Of a stretch of DNA of 43,369 bases, positions 26,662 through 34,382 are shown piece by piece. Source of the DNA: Clostridium sp. CAG:221. GTDB lineage: Bacteria > Bacillota > Clostridia > Clostridiales > Clostridiaceae. Positions within the stretch are counted from its first letter, which is position 1, and each line of letters begins with the position of its first letter. The stretch is taken from NCBI GenBank assembly GCA_000435835.1, contig FR883424.1, forward strand, positions 1 to 43,369. The letters are read 5' to 3'. A program made the position numbers and the translations under genes. The notes under the pieces were generated by a model. That model was given only the letters and a program-made list of their open reading frames with translations, did no database searches and was not told where the DNA came from.

Positions 26662-26809
26662 GTAAATAAGCGTAGCGATATTTACGACTTAACTTAGCCA
26701 TTTATGGCTATTTAATTAAGTGCATTAGCGTAGCGTTATGCACTGGTTAACTGAATTACGGTCATTTATGGCGACTTAACTAAGTAAATGAGCGTAGCAA
26801 CATTTACTT
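26662..26809. repeat. Array of hairpins with a GCGTAGC loop
   Basis: Three hairpins share the loop core AGCGTAGC: GTAAATA/TATTTAC (26662-26685), AGTGCAT/ATGCACT (26719-26744) and AAGTAAATG/CATTTACTT (26782-26809). Between the first two is a hairpin with outer ACTTAA/TTAAGT and inner TAGCC/GGCTA around CATTTATGG; a weaker version with GTTAA/TTAAC lies between the second and third. Stems differ but stay paired. Confidence 0.8.
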
Positions 26810-26823
26810 TTTAATTAAAAAAT

Positions 26824-26845
26824 AAAAAGCCCCTTGGGGCTTTTT
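26824..26845. terminator. Terminator of cdaA-cdaR
   Basis: AAAAAGCCCC, TT, GGGGCTTTTT, a compact symmetrical hairpin with T runs on both exits, 38 bases past the cdaR stop codon. Confidence 0.92.
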
Positions 26846-26883
26846 ATAACATCAATTGATAATTCATAATTCATCATTAACTA

Positions 26884-28179
26884 CTATGGCACTAAAGTGC
26901 TTTCCTCATCGGTGGTTGTTTCATCAAAAACACCCTCGCTGATTTCTTCTTTAGTTATATTTATTATTACGCTTTCAACACTGCTTATTTCAACACCTTG
27001 AACATCTCCTGTAATATTAACAGCTGGAGTTTCTGTGTATTGCCCTGCTTCAGTTATTGAAGATAAATCTATACTAGCTACTATATTTTCTATACTTATA
27101 GAATCTAGTTTGCTTTTACTACCTTTAAGTACAATCTTTACTTTATTTGATGAAGCTGTCATATTAAGACCACTTGCTAAACCGCTTGTGGTGTACTCTA
27201 CTTCAAATACTCTTGTTACTTCATTTTCTTCATTTTCCTTAGTTTCTTCCACTTCAATACTTACTGTAACATATGATATACTTGCTTTTTCTATTCCATC
27301 TGGAAAAATTAAAGCAACTTCCTTATTACTGTCTTTTGTTATTATAGATAAATCAATATTTTCCGTGTATATTTCATTGATACTGTCTAAAACCTCTTTA
27401 GGACCTGTTATTTCCACATAATCCTGTGATAATTCCATTGATGTTATATTAACATTATCATTGGCACTACCTGTAGTACCCACCTTAATAGGTACTGATT
27501 TTCCTGAGTTTACTTTTATAATAACCTGCACTCTTTCAGTTGAAAGTTTTACACCTTCTACAGTATATCCACTATCATCTATAGGTATAACTTCATAATT
27601 TTTAACTATATCTTCTGAAACATTATCTTCTTGACCTAATACCACAACTTCCTTAACTTGACTCACTAGTGAATGTGGTCCAGATACTGTCACTGTTTCT
27701 GGCTCTATTTCAGGCTGTGCAGCATAATAATTCACTTTGGCTGCTACATCTATTCTGGATTCAACTTTAAAATCTTTTTCTATAAGTTCTTCTATTTTTA
27801 CTGTCACAACTAAATTAGAAGTATTCTTCACAGTAACATTTGATGGGGTATCCACTATGGTTATGGGGATTGAATTATCACCTACTTTTAATGCATATTC
27901 ATCTAAATCTATCTGAATTGAAAAATCATCCTTATTTAATTTATATACATCCTGGCTATACCCTTCAACTTTTAAATCTACATAAATATTTTGATTTGGT
28001 ACTAATGCTATTCCCTGATCTGATAAAGCATTAGCATTTAAAAGCTGTACCGGAACCTTGCTTACTTCTACAGTCCTTATTGGATTTTCAGTATTTGTTA
28101 CATATAGCCATAACCCAATGGATATAAAAAGCGATACAACTTGAACTATTATTTTTTGCTTAGTTTTCCAGCTATCCAT
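26884..28179 (-). CDS. cdaR: CdaR, YbbR-domain regulator of CdaA
   Basis: Membrane-anchored extracytoplasmic protein known in Firmicutes to modulate the diadenylate cyclase CdaA. The 431-residue protein has an N-terminal membrane helix (residues 9-27, KIIVQVVSLFISIGLWLYV) followed by the signature TNTENPIRTVEVSKVPVQ. About four YbbR beta-domains follow, seen as repeated VTVSGP/VEITGP segments with V-x-V strands. The C-terminus is acidic (DETTTDEEST). The gene overlaps cdaA by 31 bases, implying translational coupling. Confidence 0.92.
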   Translation of the reverse strand: MDSWKTKQKIIVQVVSLFISIGLWLYVTNTENPIRTVEVSKVPVQLLNANALSDQGIALVPNQNIYVDLKVEGYSQDVYKLNKDDFSIQIDLDEYALKVGDNSIPITIVDTPSNVTVKNTSNLVVTVKIEELIEKDFKVESRIDVAAKVNYYAAQPEIEPETVTVSGPHSLVSQVKEVVVLGQEDNVSEDIVKNYEVIPIDDSGYTVEGVKLSTERVQVIIKVNSGKSVPIKVGTTGSANDNVNITSMELSQDYVEITGPKEVLDSINEIYTENIDLSIITKDSNKEVALIFPDGIEKASISYVTVSIEVEETKENEENEVTRVFEVEYTTSGLASGLNMTASSNKVKIVLKGSKSKLDSISIENIVASIDLSSITEAGQYTETPAVNITGDVQGVEISSVESVIINITKEEISEGVFDETTTDEESTLVP

Positions 28180-29000
28180 CCCTTCACCTTCTTGCTTGCA
28201 GTTTTAACTCTTTTATTTTCTCTTTCTTCCATTATTTTTAATAGTATAATCTTCAATCTGTCTCTATCATAATTTCTTGTAAGCCTTCCGTTGATGGCTA
28301 ATGAAATTATTCCTGTTTCCTCTGAAACCACTATCACTAAGGCATCAGATATTTCAGATAATCCTATGGCCGCTCTATGTCTTGTACCAAGCTTTTTATT
28401 TATATCTTGATTAGTAAGTGGTAACACACATCCTGATGCTAATATTCTTCCTTTTCCTATTATTGTTGCACCATCATGTAATGGTGTATTAACAACAAAT
28501 ATATTCTCTAGAAGATTTGCTGATATTTTTGAGTCTATCTCTGTACCTGATGCTATTAACTCTCCAAGTCCTGTTCCTTGTTCAATGGCAATTAATGCTC
28601 CTGTTTTAGTTTCTGCAAGATTAATAACTGCTTCAACTATTTCATTTACATTTTTATTCCTCTGTTCTTCATTTTCAAAGCCATGCTTATCTTCAAAAGC
28701 GCTTCTTCCAAGGTGCTCCAATGCCCTTCTTATCTCAGGCTGAAAGATAATTACCACTGATAAGACACCTATAGCTAATGTCTTATTTAATATGTAATAT
28801 AACATTGATAAATTAAATAAATAACTTATTGGTATTAATACTATAATTAAAGCAATTCCTTTTAATAATTGTTCTGCTCTTGTTTCTTTTATTAAAAAGT
28901 ATCCTTTATAAAAAATAAAAGCCACAACTACTATATCTATACATGCACTTATTGAAATATTTCTTAAGGCATTTACAATCATTGAAACCAACTCTTCCAT
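28149..29000 (-). CDS. cdaA: Diadenylate cyclase CdaA
   Basis: Makes the second messenger c-di-AMP from two ATP. There are three membrane segments in residues 15-85, then the DAC domain with the catalytic DGA at 176-178 (NTPLHDGATI) and RHR at 207-209 (GTRHRAAIG). Length 283 is typical. GGTGGTGA precedes the ATG. It leads the operon with cdaR. c-di-AMP controls potassium, osmolyte and wall homeostasis in Firmicutes. Confidence 0.96.
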   Translation of the reverse strand: MEELVSMIVNALRNISISACIDIVVVAFIFYKGYFLIKETRAEQLLKGIALIIVLIPISYLFNLSMLYYILNKTLAIGVLSVVIIFQPEIRRALEHLGRSAFEDKHGFENEEQRNKNVNEIVEAVINLAETKTGALIAIEQGTGLGELIASGTEIDSKISANLLENIFVVNTPLHDGATIIGKGRILASGCVLPLTNQDINKKLGTRHRAAIGLSEISDALVIVVSEETGIISLAINGRLTRNYDRDRLKIILLKIMEERENKRVKTASKKVKGWIAGKLSKK

Positions 29001-29130
29001 AACTTCACCACCATTACTTTTCTATTTAAATTATACACTATAACTTATCTTTTTTAACAATATCTATAATATTTTTAAGTTTATCTTAATAAATTTATGT
29101 AAAGACAATTTTTCAAGGATGTGATTTTTA

Positions 29131-30132
29131 ATGAATATCAATAAAGAGTATTTTAAAAAGAATTTTAACTTCATAATTTGTCTTACAATATCTATTATCA
29201 TTACCTCAACCTGTGTTATTCTTTTAAATATTAGCTCTAATATAAAAAGCACCACTGCCTCTAGTAATCTTTCAACTTATGCTCTTATAGCTAATAATAT
29301 TAATTCAATTAATTCTTCACTTAATAATTGTATTGCAGATACTTCACTAAATATCGATGCAGCTTCATCTTTATTAAAAAATGGCCTTTCTGATCTAGAT
29401 AATTGCAAAACATCTTTAGCTAATTTAACATCTAATAACAATAGCCAAATAGCTATTAATCTACTAAAAGCATTGGATAATACTTATGATTTATACACAT
29501 ATTGCCTTAACTACATTTCTACATATGAAGACTATTCATTAGATGAACTTACAGCTAATTTAGATGCCTTAAAAAATAACTGTATTGCTTCTTATTCCAA
29601 GCTGTCTGATGAAGGCATTTCACTTAATTATAGTAGTTCTTTAGAAAACTTTTTATACGCATTTGTTTCTCATTATTCTAAATTAAATCAAAGTAAGATT
29701 CAAAGTGAACTTAAAAATGCACAAGTTGCAGAATTTATTACTAAGCTTTCAACTATCTCTAATAACTTTTCCAATCTTTTAGAAGACCTTAAACCAGCAG
29801 TTGAGCGTATTCGTGAAGAAAATAGAAGCTTTGATTCCATTCTTAATGATTTAAATGATAAAGAAGATTCCTTTAACTCTTTAAAGAAAGATTTAAGCAC
29901 ACTCTCTATTCCGGAAGGTTATTTAAATTATTATAATAATTTAAATGATATATTTTCTTTGTATTCATCTTATTTAAATTCAATCCGTACTGCAATAATC
30001 TATGAACGCTCTTCTTCTGGATATGAAAAAAATAAAAACGTAATTGATAAAAATTATGATACTGCTTATGAAAAGTATAATAATGTTTTAGACAATATCC
30101 ATGAATTTTTAAGCTTATTAGAAAATTCTTAG
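29131..30132 (+). CDS. Unrecognised membrane-anchored helical protein
   Basis: I do not recognise a family. The 333-residue product has a basic N-terminus and one hydrophobic segment (residues 13-34, FIICLTISIIITSTCVILL), uncleaved or a signal anchor. The long helical remainder is rich in Asn, Ser, Leu and Asp with coiled-coil-like spacing. A four-helix extracytoplasmic domain like those of sensor proteins is possible, but no cytoplasmic signalling domain is present. The ribosome binding site is AAGGATGTGA. It is divergent from cdaA and 64 bases upstream of a SleB-like hydrolase, which suggests an envelope or sporulation role by context only. Confidence 0.75.
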   Translation: MNINKEYFKKNFNFIICLTISIIITSTCVILLNISSNIKSTTASSNLSTYALIANNINSINSSLNNCIADTSLNIDAASSLLKNGLSDLDNCKTSLANLTSNNNSQIAINLLKALDNTYDLYTYCLNYISTYEDYSLDELTANLDALKNNCIASYSKLSDEGISLNYSSSLENFLYAFVSHYSKLNQSKIQSELKNAQVAEFITKLSTISNNFSNLLEDLKPAVERIREENRSFDSILNDLNDKEDSFNSLKKDLSTLSIPEGYLNYYNNLNDIFSLYSSYLNSIRTAIIYERSSSGYEKNKNVIDKNYDTAYEKYNNVLDNIHEFLSLLENS

Positions 30133-30142
30133 TATTATTTTT

Positions 30143-30196
30143 CTCCTTATGGTTACACTATATTCTGATTGGGTTGTAACCAAAAGGAGGTTTTTT
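30143..30196 (+). terminator. Terminator-like hairpin burying the next RBS
   Basis: CTCCTT-A-TGGTTAC pairs with GTAACCA-A-AAGGAG, 13 bp with one A-A mismatch, and six T follow at 30191-30196. The AAGGAG arm is the ribosome binding site of the gene starting at 30197, so one structure could both end transcription and block translation. Confidence 0.75.
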
Positions 30197-30787
30197 ATGA
30201 AATTGGTTAATTTTTTAATTATTTTTATTTTAACCCTTTCTCTTTCAGCGAATATTAGCTGCAAAGGTTATGAACTAGCAGATAATATTAATTTATTAAA
30301 AAATTTAAAGTATGATGAAAATGTTGAAAGCTTAAATTGCTCTAATGAGAGCTGTATAGATTTATCTGATAATGATTATGTAGAAGTTTTTTCAGATAAT
30401 AATAGTTCAATTTATTTAACAGAAAATGACATATATATTATGTCTCAAGTTGTATATGCTGAAAGTAAAGGCGAGCCATTTGAAGGAAAGGTAGCCGTAG
30501 CATCTGTAATCTTAAACCGTGTGTTAAGTCCACAATTTCCTGATACGGTTCAGGAAGTAATATTCCAACCCTATGCTTTTTCTTGCGTAGTGGATGGAAA
30601 GATTACCGTTGAGCCATCATCAGAGTGTTTTGATGCTGTTTATGATGCCATCAAAGGCTATGATCCAACTGGCGATGCGTTATTTTTTTATAACCCTGAA
30701 ACCGCAACCTGCAGCTGGATGAAAAGTGTAGAAAAATCTGATACTACTTTGATAGGTCAGCATTTATTTTTCTCTTTGGCTTATTAA
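30197..30787 (+). CDS. SleB-like cell wall hydrolase
   Basis: Secreted peptidoglycan hydrolase of the Hydrolase_2 (SleB/CwlJ) type, a group of lytic transglycosylase-like enzymes acting mainly on spore cortex. The 196-residue product has a signal peptide (residues 1-21). The catalytic domain begins near 90 with the VVYAESKGEPFEGKVAVASV motif containing the catalytic Glu, then VILNRV and a C-terminal region with ALFFYNPETA. ATG 30197 follows AAAGGAGG at six bases. The short spacer between signal and catalytic domain has no obvious binding domain. Confidence 0.85.
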   Translation: MKLVNFLIIFILTLSLSANISCKGYELADNINLLKNLKYDENVESLNCSNESCIDLSDNDYVEVFSDNNSSIYLTENDIYIMSQVVYAESKGEPFEGKVAVASVILNRVLSPQFPDTVQEVIFQPYAFSCVVDGKITVEPSSECFDAVYDAIKGYDPTGDALFFYNPETATCSWMKSVEKSDTTLIGQHLFFSLAY

Positions 30788-30832
30788 GAAATAAGAGGCT
30801 ATATCTTACTTAGATATAACCTCTTATTTTTT
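30788..30832. terminator. Bidirectional terminator between convergent genes
   Basis: AAATAAGAGG and TATATC arms with their complements, and T runs on both exits. It serves the SleB-like gene and iadA. Confidence 0.9.
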
Positions 30833-30833
30833 A

Positions 30834-32003
30834 TTAATAAAAAATATTATCTGTAATAGCCTTACCATTTTCCACAACTATTTTTCCTTTGGCTATTACA
30901 CTATCTATCTTTAAATCTTTATCATCTATAATAACTAAATCTGCATCTTTGCCTGCTTCAATAAAGCCTTTACTCCTTAATTTTAATAACTCTGCCACAT
31001 TTGAAGTTATTACTTTAATAGCCGTTTCCATTGGAATATTATATTGTTTCACAGCTTCCTTAACTTCTCCATATAAACTTGATACATTGCATATTCCTAA
31101 TCCTAATAATTTACCTTTATCAAAAACAGGCATACTTCCATTGCCATCAGAAGAAAATGTTATATTTTCTATATTAACTCCTTTACTTAATAAATATGCC
31201 AATGCTTCTGATGCTCTCATTTCTTCAGGCTCTAAATGCTTTGGGTCTGAACTTGTGGTTAAGTCTATATACCCATTCTTCTTGGCATATCTTAAGCCTT
31301 CATTTAATAACTGTTTACTTCTGTTAAGATGGGTTGGTAATAATTGTGTTGTGGGTATTTCTGTTTCCTCTATCATTTTAAAAAGATAATCTAATTTTTT
31401 CTTGCCATCACCTAAATGGATATTTACAATCCCAGCTTTTCCTGATAATAATCCACCTACCCTTGTTTCTGATACAGCTCTAATAAATTCATCATAAGTA
31501 GGCTGTGTGCTTCTATGATCTGATAAAGCAATTTCTCCTACTCCTATTATCTTTTCTATCAATATTACATCTTTCTTTATGCTGCCTGTTAAGGTCTTTA
31601 CAGGTATATCATATGACCCTGTATAACAATATGCTGTTATTCCCTCTTCTTCTAATGCATTTGCTTTTGCTAAAAGTGTTTCCATATTTCTACATACAGA
31701 GTCAGTACCTAAACATCCTACCACTGAAGTTATTCCACTTTCTATGAGAGTTTTTACATTTATCTCTGGAGTACGGGTGCCAAATCCACCTTCGCCACCT
31801 CCACCAATAATATGAACATGTGAATCTATAAATCCAGGAAGGCATGCCTTTCCACGTCCATTTATCCTTCTAATTGTAAGAAAATCTTCTGGTACTTTTA
31901 CTTTGTCATATATTCCTTCTATTTTCTCTCCTGCTAAAACTATTGTTTTTATACCTAAATATTTGGGATGATAAACTTTAATATCCTCAATTATAGTAAT
32001 TAT
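30834..32003 (-). CDS. iadA: Isoaspartyl dipeptidase, apparent ATA start
   Basis: Amidohydrolase cleaving beta-aspartyl dipeptides from damaged proteins. Metal ligands appear in GFIDSHVHIIGGGGEGG (H62, H64), LLPTHLNR and SSDGNGS; GGLLSGKAGIVNIH contains the probable bridging lysine. Homology to IadA extends through IIEDIKVYHPKYLG to the first codons, giving 389 residues, the family length. No ATG, GTG or TTG is in frame between the upstream TAA and the conserved region. With AAAGGAGG present, the best-placed codon is ATA at 32003 (nine bases away), or ATT at 32000. The first ATG in frame would remove residues 1-93, including HxH. It follows the TPR gene by 15 bases. Confidence 0.8.
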   Translation of the reverse strand: MITIIEDIKVYHPKYLGIKTIVLAGEKIEGIYDKVKVPEDFLTIRRINGRGKACLPGFIDSHVHIIGGGGEGGFGTRTPEINVKTLIESGITSVVGCLGTDSVCRNMETLLAKANALEEEGITAYCYTGSYDIPVKTLTGSIKKDVILIEKIIGVGEIALSDHRSTQPTYDEFIRAVSETRVGGLLSGKAGIVNIHLGDGKKKLDYLFKMIEETEIPTTQLLPTHLNRSKQLLNEGLRYAKKNGYIDLTTSSDPKHLEPEEMRASEALAYLLSKGVNIENITFSSDGNGSMPVFDKGKLLGLGICNVSSLYGEVKEAVKQYNIPMETAIKVITSNVAELLKLRSKGFIEAGKDADLVIIDDKDLKIDSVIAKGKIVVENGKAITDNIFY

Positions 32004-32018
32004 AGTTATTCGCCTCCT

Positions 32019-33134
32019 TTATTTAGAGATTATTTGAGAGATCTTGCTGTTATTATATATGGAATTACTAAACTCCTTCTTTATATGTTCTGCGTATTCT
32101 TTACTCTTATTTAAATCTGTATCTTCATATGCTAAGGCTAATTTGTAATATATTTCCTCAATATATGTTTCATCATATTTAGCAATATATTCTTCATAAT
32201 ATCCTATAGCTTCTTTAAACTGATTCTTTTCGTAATAACATGATGCTAGTAAGAATAATATATGCTTATGATAATATGTATCTAAATCACTATTATAAGC
32301 ACTTTTTAATACTTCTATTGCATCATCATATTTTTCTCCATCAAATAAATCAATTGCCTGTTCATATGCTTTTTCAATTTCTTCTTCTGAATAAAGCTTA
32401 TTAATTTGCTCCTTTTCTACATCTTCTAATATAGTGACATCATTAGCCTCTTCATTTATCATTATTTCTTCATTTACCACTAGACCATCATTTTTATTAG
32501 ATAAAATATCTTTATTATCTTTATTGCCTATATTTATTACATTAAATATGGCTGTAGCACTTATTAATATTAGTAAGATTATCATACCCATCTTCTTCAT
32601 TGAACTTTTGAATTCATCTCTTGGATCTTGTAAATATCCATTGATTTGATTCTTTATTTCAAGAGCTGTCTTTCCTTCTTTATTGATATTCAGTGCCTTT
32701 TCATTGAATTCCATGGCTCTTAAATAGTTGCCTTTTCTTAAGTAGCATATTGCTAAAGAATTATTAACATTTATGCTATTAAAGTCACTGACCCTGCATT
32801 TTTCTAACTTTTCTAAGGCATCATCTATTTTAAATTCTCTAATGTCACTTTCTGCTAAAGAATATAACTTAAGGTTTTCCTCATCTTTTTTTGCATCATT
32901 AAGATAAATTTTTGATATTTCATCATTATTATAATGGCTATTTATCTGCCATACAGCTATTGCTCCCTTTAAATCTCCTTTTATATATAATAGCATTCCC
33001 TTTAAATTTAATAATCTCACATCTTTTAAATTTAAAGATATGCCTTTTTCACATTGTTCCAATGCTTTCTCAATATAGCCTCCATGGTAATTATCCATGG
33101 CCTTTTCATATATTTTATTAAGTCTATTTCCCAT
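32019..33134 (-). CDS. TPR membrane protein
   Basis: 371-residue protein with tetratricopeptide repeats on both sides of one membrane helix. The N-terminal half has about four TPR-like pairs (EKALEQCEKGISLNLKD, ALEKLEKC, RKGNYLRAMEFNEKAL). The helix is near residues 181-202 (MGMIILLILISATAIFNVI). An acidic linker follows, then about three more repeats (KYDDAIEVLKSAY, NQFKEAIGYYEEYI). It is likely a scaffold; no enzyme domain is seen. The start is uncertain among three ATGs at 33146, 33137 and 33134. The last is chosen because GGAG lies six bases upstream. It is probably cotranscribed with the chrA pair and iadA. Confidence 0.75.
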   Translation of the reverse strand: MGNRLNKIYEKAMDNYHGGYIEKALEQCEKGISLNLKDVRLLNLKGMLLYIKGDLKGAIAVWQINSHYNNDEISKIYLNDAKKDEENLKLYSLAESDIREFKIDDALEKLEKCRVSDFNSINVNNSLAICYLRKGNYLRAMEFNEKALNINKEGKTALEIKNQINGYLQDPRDEFKSSMKKMGMIILLILISATAIFNVINIGNKDNKDILSNKNDGLVVNEEIMINEEANDVTILEDVEKEQINKLYSEEEIEKAYEQAIDLFDGEKYDDAIEVLKSAYNSDLDTYYHKHILFLLASCYYEKNQFKEAIGYYEEYIAKYDETYIEEIYYKLALAYEDTDLNKSKEYAEHIKKEFSNSIYNNSKISQIISK

Positions 33135-33177
33135 CATTGTCTCCATTAATTAAAATTTACTATATATACTATCGTTA

Positions 33178-33702
33178 TTATATATACAATACTAAACCAA
33201 GTATTGCAGCAATTACAATCACCAATATAGGATGTACTTTTTTTGACCAAAGTACCACTGCAATTATTAAAGTAATAACAATACTCTTCCAATCCTTATA
33301 AGCATCTACTGCCAAATCCCAAAAAGCATATATTATCAGTGCTATAAGTGCTGGCCTCATTCCTAATAGTGCTGATTTAACTATTTTAGATTCCTTAAAT
33401 TTATCCAAGACCCTATTTATGATTATCACTAAAATAAATGAAGTAGTTATTACCCCTAAAGTAGCAACTATACTACCTATCACTCCATTAATCTTATATC
33501 CAACAAAAGTTGCCGAATTAATTGCCACTGGCCCTGGCGTCATTTGTGAAATACCAATTATATCGGTAAATTCGGTACTGCTTATCCAATTATTTTTCTC
33601 CACAATCTCCTTTTGAATAAAAGGAAGCATTGCATATCCGCCGCCAAAACTAAAAGTTCCTATCTTTAAAAAGGCTAAATATAATTTTATTAATAATTTC
33701 AT
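33178..33702 (-). CDS. chrA: Chromate transporter family subunit (second half)
   Basis: 174-residue membrane protein with about five hydrophobic segments and the ChrA-domain signature FSFGGGYAMLPFIQKE followed by ISQMTPGPVAINSATFVGY. Short ChrA proteins occur as pairs that act together where long ChrA proteins fuse two domains. Its ATG lies two bases from the partner's stop, with the ribosome binding site inside the end of the partner gene. Chromate is the named substrate of the family, but sulfate-like anions or an unknown substrate are equally possible here. Confidence 0.88.
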   Translation of the reverse strand: MKLLIKLYLAFLKIGTFSFGGGYAMLPFIQKEIVEKNNWISSTEFTDIIGISQMTPGPVAINSATFVGYKINGVIGSIVATLGVITTSFILVIIINRVLDKFKESKIVKSALLGMRPALIALIIYAFWDLAVDAYKDWKSIVITLIIAVVLWSKKVHPILVIVIAAILGLVLYI

Positions 33703-33704
33703 AG

Positions 33705-34238
33705 CTATACCTTCCCTCTTAAAAATATTGCTCCATAAAGCCCTGACACTATTATTACCACCACAGGATTTATATCAAAAAATATTAATGCAATTAGTGA
33801 AATAACTATTGTTATAAGGCTTCTTAGATTTTTGGGTATTCCTTTTCCTAAACTTATAGCCCCTACTAATACAAGCATTGGTACTGCTGCTGTTATTCCC
33901 ATAAAAGCAGCATTAACATAGTAATTATTTCTAAATTGCATGAAAAAGGCAGCTATTAAAATAATTATCACGAAAGATGGTAATATTACTGCAATTAAGG
34001 CTGATATGGCGCCTAAAATTCCAGCTATCCTATACCCTAAAAAAATGGATGTATTAATGGCCATTGCACCGGGAAGACTTTGAGCCACTACCAACACATC
34101 CATAAACTCATCTTTATTAAGCCATTTCTTATTGCTAACTACTTCCTGTTCAATTAATGGAATCATTGCATATCCACCACCAAAAGTAAATGCTCCAATC
34201 TTAAATATAGATAGAAAAATATCAAAAATAATTTTCAT
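33705..34238 (-). CDS. chrA: Chromate transporter family subunit (first half)
   Basis: 177-residue partner of the adjacent short ChrA protein. It has FTFGGGYAMIPLIEQEVV near residue 17 and VVAQSLPGAMAINTSIFLGYRIAG, and about five membrane segments. The two proteins align over their whole length, as expected for an antiparallel two-domain transporter. ATG 34238 is chosen because GGTGGTGA lies upstream; the longer frame adds 27 hydrophobic residues without a site. Confidence 0.88.
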   Translation of the reverse strand: MKIIFDIFLSIFKIGAFTFGGGYAMIPLIEQEVVSNKKWLNKDEFMDVLVVAQSLPGAMAINTSIFLGYRIAGILGAISALIAVILPSFVIIILIAAFFMQFRNNYYVNAAFMGITAAVPMLVLVGAISLGKGIPKNLRSLITIVISLIALIFFDINPVVVIIVSGLYGAIFLRGKV

Positions 34239-34333
34239 AAAATCACCACCCAAGATTATTATACCTAAATAATGTAAAGCAAATACTAATGTCATTAAAA
34301 ATAAAAAAATTAATACCATCTAACCTTTTACAT

Positions 34334-34379
34334 AAAAAATAAGAGGTAAAGTATTTAATAACTTTACCTCTTATTTTTT
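34334..34379. terminator. Terminator of ptsI
   Basis: A 19-bp stem AAAAAATAAGAGGTAAAGT with its complement and T runs on both exits, three bases past the ptsI stop codon. Confidence 0.92.
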
Positions 34380-34382
34380 ATA

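Noticed and set aside
26662..26809. CRISPR-like array
   Set aside because: The repeated elements are hairpins with changing stems and a constant loop, only three units, with related sequence between them. There are no identical repeats with unique spacers and no cas gene.
31725..32003. N-terminal truncation of iadA (first in-frame ATG inside the gene)
   Set aside because: The sequence upstream continues the same frame with clear IadA homology including the HxH metal motif, so the gene is not truncated; only the start codon is unusual.
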